From: Prochlorococcus sp. AG-449-G23 | Lineage (GTDB): Bacteria > Cyanobacteriota > Cyanobacteriia > PCC-6307 > Cyanobiaceae | DNA length: 64,000 nt | Assembly (NCBI GenBank): GCA_003209585.1 | Contig: QCQJ01000003.1 | Span: forward strand, 31,978 to 95,977 | Direction: 5' to 3' | Shown here: positions 62,344-64,000 of the stretch, in pieces | How the letters are laid out: each line of letters starts with the position of its first letter | Numbering within the stretch: position 1 is the first letter of the stretch | Position numbers and translations under genes: made by a program | Notes under the pieces: generated by a model | The model's input: only the letters and a program-made list of their open reading frames with translations | The model's database searches: none | Told to the model about the DNA's origin: nothing

Positions 62344-64000
62344 TCAATTTTTTTCATTCCAAACTTTCAAAATTTCTCTAGCCATAGGCAGTGCATGAAC
62401 AGATCCTCCACCTGGAGTATTTTGTGCAAACGCAACTATAAGCAATTCGCTCTTTTCAGAAGGAGTAAAACAAACGAACCAAGCATGATCTAAACCTCCT
62501 TCACCATCTTCCGCAGTTCCAGTTTTACCTGAAACTGGAGGTAAATTTGAAACTCCATAGTTAATTGATACACCTGTGCCAGATTCAACTACTTTCCTGA
62601 GACCACTTTTTATCAATTCAATATTTTTTGGATCTATATCGATTTTAATTCTTTTTTTATCTGAAAAGTTTTTTACATCTTTTTTAGCTAAATGGGGATT
62701 AACTAGGTAACCTCCATTTGCAATTACAGCATATGCTCTAGCTATTTGAATAGGAGTAACTTGAACAACAAATTGTCCAATAGACATACTCGCAATATCT
62801 TCTGGAACCCAAGGAGTTTTACCTGGTTCTCCCCATCCTCTTCCTTCTTTAGCCCATTCACTACTAGCTACTAAACCTATATTTTCTTGTTCAGAAATCT
62901 CAATACCAGATAAAGAGTTAAAACCTAGCTTTCTTGAAACCTCATGAATTTTATCAACTCCTACACCATATCCAACTTGATAAAAGAATGTGTTACTTGA
63001 AACTCTCAAAGCATCTTCATAACCTATTATCCCAAAACCTAAATCATTATGTTCTCTAAAACATTGACTTCCATAGGTAATACATGGTTTTGTGTCTAGC
63101 ATAGTATGAATAGGAAATTGTCCACTTTCCAAGCCTGCTAAAGCCGTTACAATTTTCCAAACACTTCCTGGATCATAAGGATTTAAAGCCCTATTAAAAA
63201 GAGGTTTTTCAGGAGAATTAAATAGTTTATTATATTCTTTCTCAGGCTTAAAATCCTTTGAGAAAAAATTTAAATCAAATGTAGGTTTACTTGCCATTGC
63301 TCTTATTGCACCATCTCTTGGGTCCATAACTACTATTGCTCCAGCTTTTTTATCTTTAAGAACTTCTTCAGCAATTAATTGCAATTTCATATCAATGGTC
63401 AATTCGACATCTTTACCTTGTTTAGAGGGTTTAATACCCAATGACCTTTGGAATTTTCCTAAAGAATTTACTTCAATCATCTCACCTCCCCATTCACCTC
63501 TTATAGAGTCTTCGAAGACATATTCAATTCCTGTTCTGCCTATTAAGTCATTTAATTTATAACCTTTATTAGATAAAAGTTTATATTCTGATTCAGTGAC
63601 TGGTTGAGTATAACCAATTACGTGCGCAGCAACTGATTCATATGGATAATTTCGAATTAATTTCGTTGCTATTTCAAAACTTAATAAATTATCTTCATTT
63701 TCCTTGAATTTTATTAATTGATCAACATTTAAATCATCAAGAATATTAACTGAAAGTTGCTGATTTTTTAAACCATCAGAGTATTTTTTTTGAATTAGAT
63801 TAGTATCAATATTTAACAGCTCAGAAATACTGAATTTATGTTGTTCCCAACTGCTTTTGTTTACAGATTGAGGCTTAATAATTAAAGAATATTGAACTCT
63901 ACTATCTGCTAGAACGTAACCATTTTTATCTAATATTCTTCCGCGTATTGGCTGAGAAGAAATCAGCCTAATCCTATTCTCATCAGACATTTTCTTAAAA
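62344..64000 (-). CDS. mrdA: penicillin-binding protein 2 (MrdA/PbpA), N-terminus outside window
   Basis: Transpeptidase of the elongasome, acting in the periplasm. The frame is open past the right edge, where FKKMSDENRIRLISSQPIRG is the start of the pedestal domain. The ATG at 63990 is therefore internal, and the membrane anchor lies beyond the window. Active-site motifs: SVWK (Ser of SxxK) in YDPGSVWKIV, SSN in RVSSNTFFYQVG, and KTG in SGKTGTAEDGEGG. The pattern GRTGIEYVFEDSIRG and the DAWFVCF-like HAWFVCFTP mark PBP2 rather than FtsI. Confidence 0.92.
   Translation of the reverse strand, partial: FKKMSDENRIRLISSQPIRGRILDKNGYVLADSRVQYSLIIKPQSVNKSSWEQHKFSISELLNIDTNLIQKKYSDGLKNQQLSVNILDDLNVDQLIKFKENEDNLLSFEIATKLIRNYPYESVAAHVIGYTQPVTESEYKLLSNKGYKLNDLIGRTGIEYVFEDSIRGEWGGEMIEVNSLGKFQRSLGIKPSKQGKDVELTIDMKLQLIAEEVLKDKKAGAIVVMDPRDGAIRAMASKPTFDLNFFSKDFKPEKEYNKLFNSPEKPLFNRALNPYDPGSVWKIVTALAGLESGQFPIHTMLDTKPCITYGSQCFREHNDLGFGIIGYEDALRVSSNTFFYQVGYGVGVDKIHEVSRKLGFNSLSGIEISEQENIGLVASSEWAKEGRGWGEPGKTPWVPEDIASMSIGQFVVQVTPIQIARAYAVIANGGYLVNPHLAKKDVKNFSDKKRIKIDIDPKNIELIKSGLRKVVESGTGVSINYGVSNLPPVSGKTGTAEDGEGGLDHAWFVCFTPSEKSELLIVAFAQNTPGGGSVHALPMAREILKVWNEKN

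Noticed and set aside
63990..64000. ATG at 63990 as the true start of PBP2
   Set aside because: It would leave the protein without its membrane anchor and the frame stays open to the window edge, so the gene is simply cut.

Overview
The window looks like a piece of a high-light-adapted Prochlorococcus chromosome. It is very AT-rich and densely packed. It carries photosystem and cyanobacterial markers (psbX, ycf66, a high-light-inducible protein, a ycf19/YggT protein, two flavodiiron proteins, cyanobacterial sufBCDS) and a circularly permuted two-piece tmRNA whose tag reads ANKIVSFSRQTAPVAA. This assignment comes from gene content and composition read by eye, not from a database search.

Layout. 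1-2.6 kb: 5' part of an ABC-F ATPase, small proteins including a Nif11-like leader-type peptide, and a ribbon-helix-helix regulator with a possible operator. 2.6-7.8 kb: one leftward run encoding NDH-2, a DASS anion transporter with regulatory domains, KtrB and KtrA. 7.9-13.6 kb: cysH, coaX, bcp, a phosphopantetheinyl transferase, rarA, pgm. 13.6-22.1 kb: DUF4912 protein, an unknown, the sufBCDS operon and an S9 peptidase. 22.1-28.7 kb: def, HIT protein, BacA/ABCD-type ABC transporter, hli, ycf66, psbX, ycf19, accC. 28.9-37.8 kb: a tRNA-Leu that appears to have anticodon AAG, an LpxB-like protein, a PRC-barrel protein, smc, a stand-alone LigD-type phosphoesterase-like protein, a YqjD/YqjE-like pair and an RlmL-type methyltransferase. 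37.9-40.4 kb: permuted ssrA, aldo/keto reductase, orphan ParA with an overlapping small membrane protein.

40.4-46.95 kb is the accessory core of the window. It holds four tandem paralogues, each with a signal peptide, a divergent N-terminal domain, a near-invariant YadA-anchor-like domain and a C-terminal coiled coil ending near an SKDLA motif. The non-coding DNA between them carries a ~26-bp direct repeat (three close copies, plus a diverged copy formed by the last codons of argJ) and short repeats that are always phased at exactly 11 bp. Between paralogues 1 and 2 is a three-times-repeated 99-bp coding unit. Paralogues 2 and 3 share a nearly identical 91-bp tract inside the anchor. I read this as a modular, recombining array of secreted or outer-membrane proteins.

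46.95-64 kb: housekeeping genes argJ, coaE, gatB, thiO-like, ndk, speA and alaS; then flv3-type and flv1-type flavodiiron genes separated by a small accessory segment (58.7-59.9 kb) bounded by a perfect 20-bp direct repeat and holding a 22-bp perfect palindrome, a strong terminator and small unknown genes; then a flavin reductase and the 5'-truncated gene for penicillin-binding protein 2.
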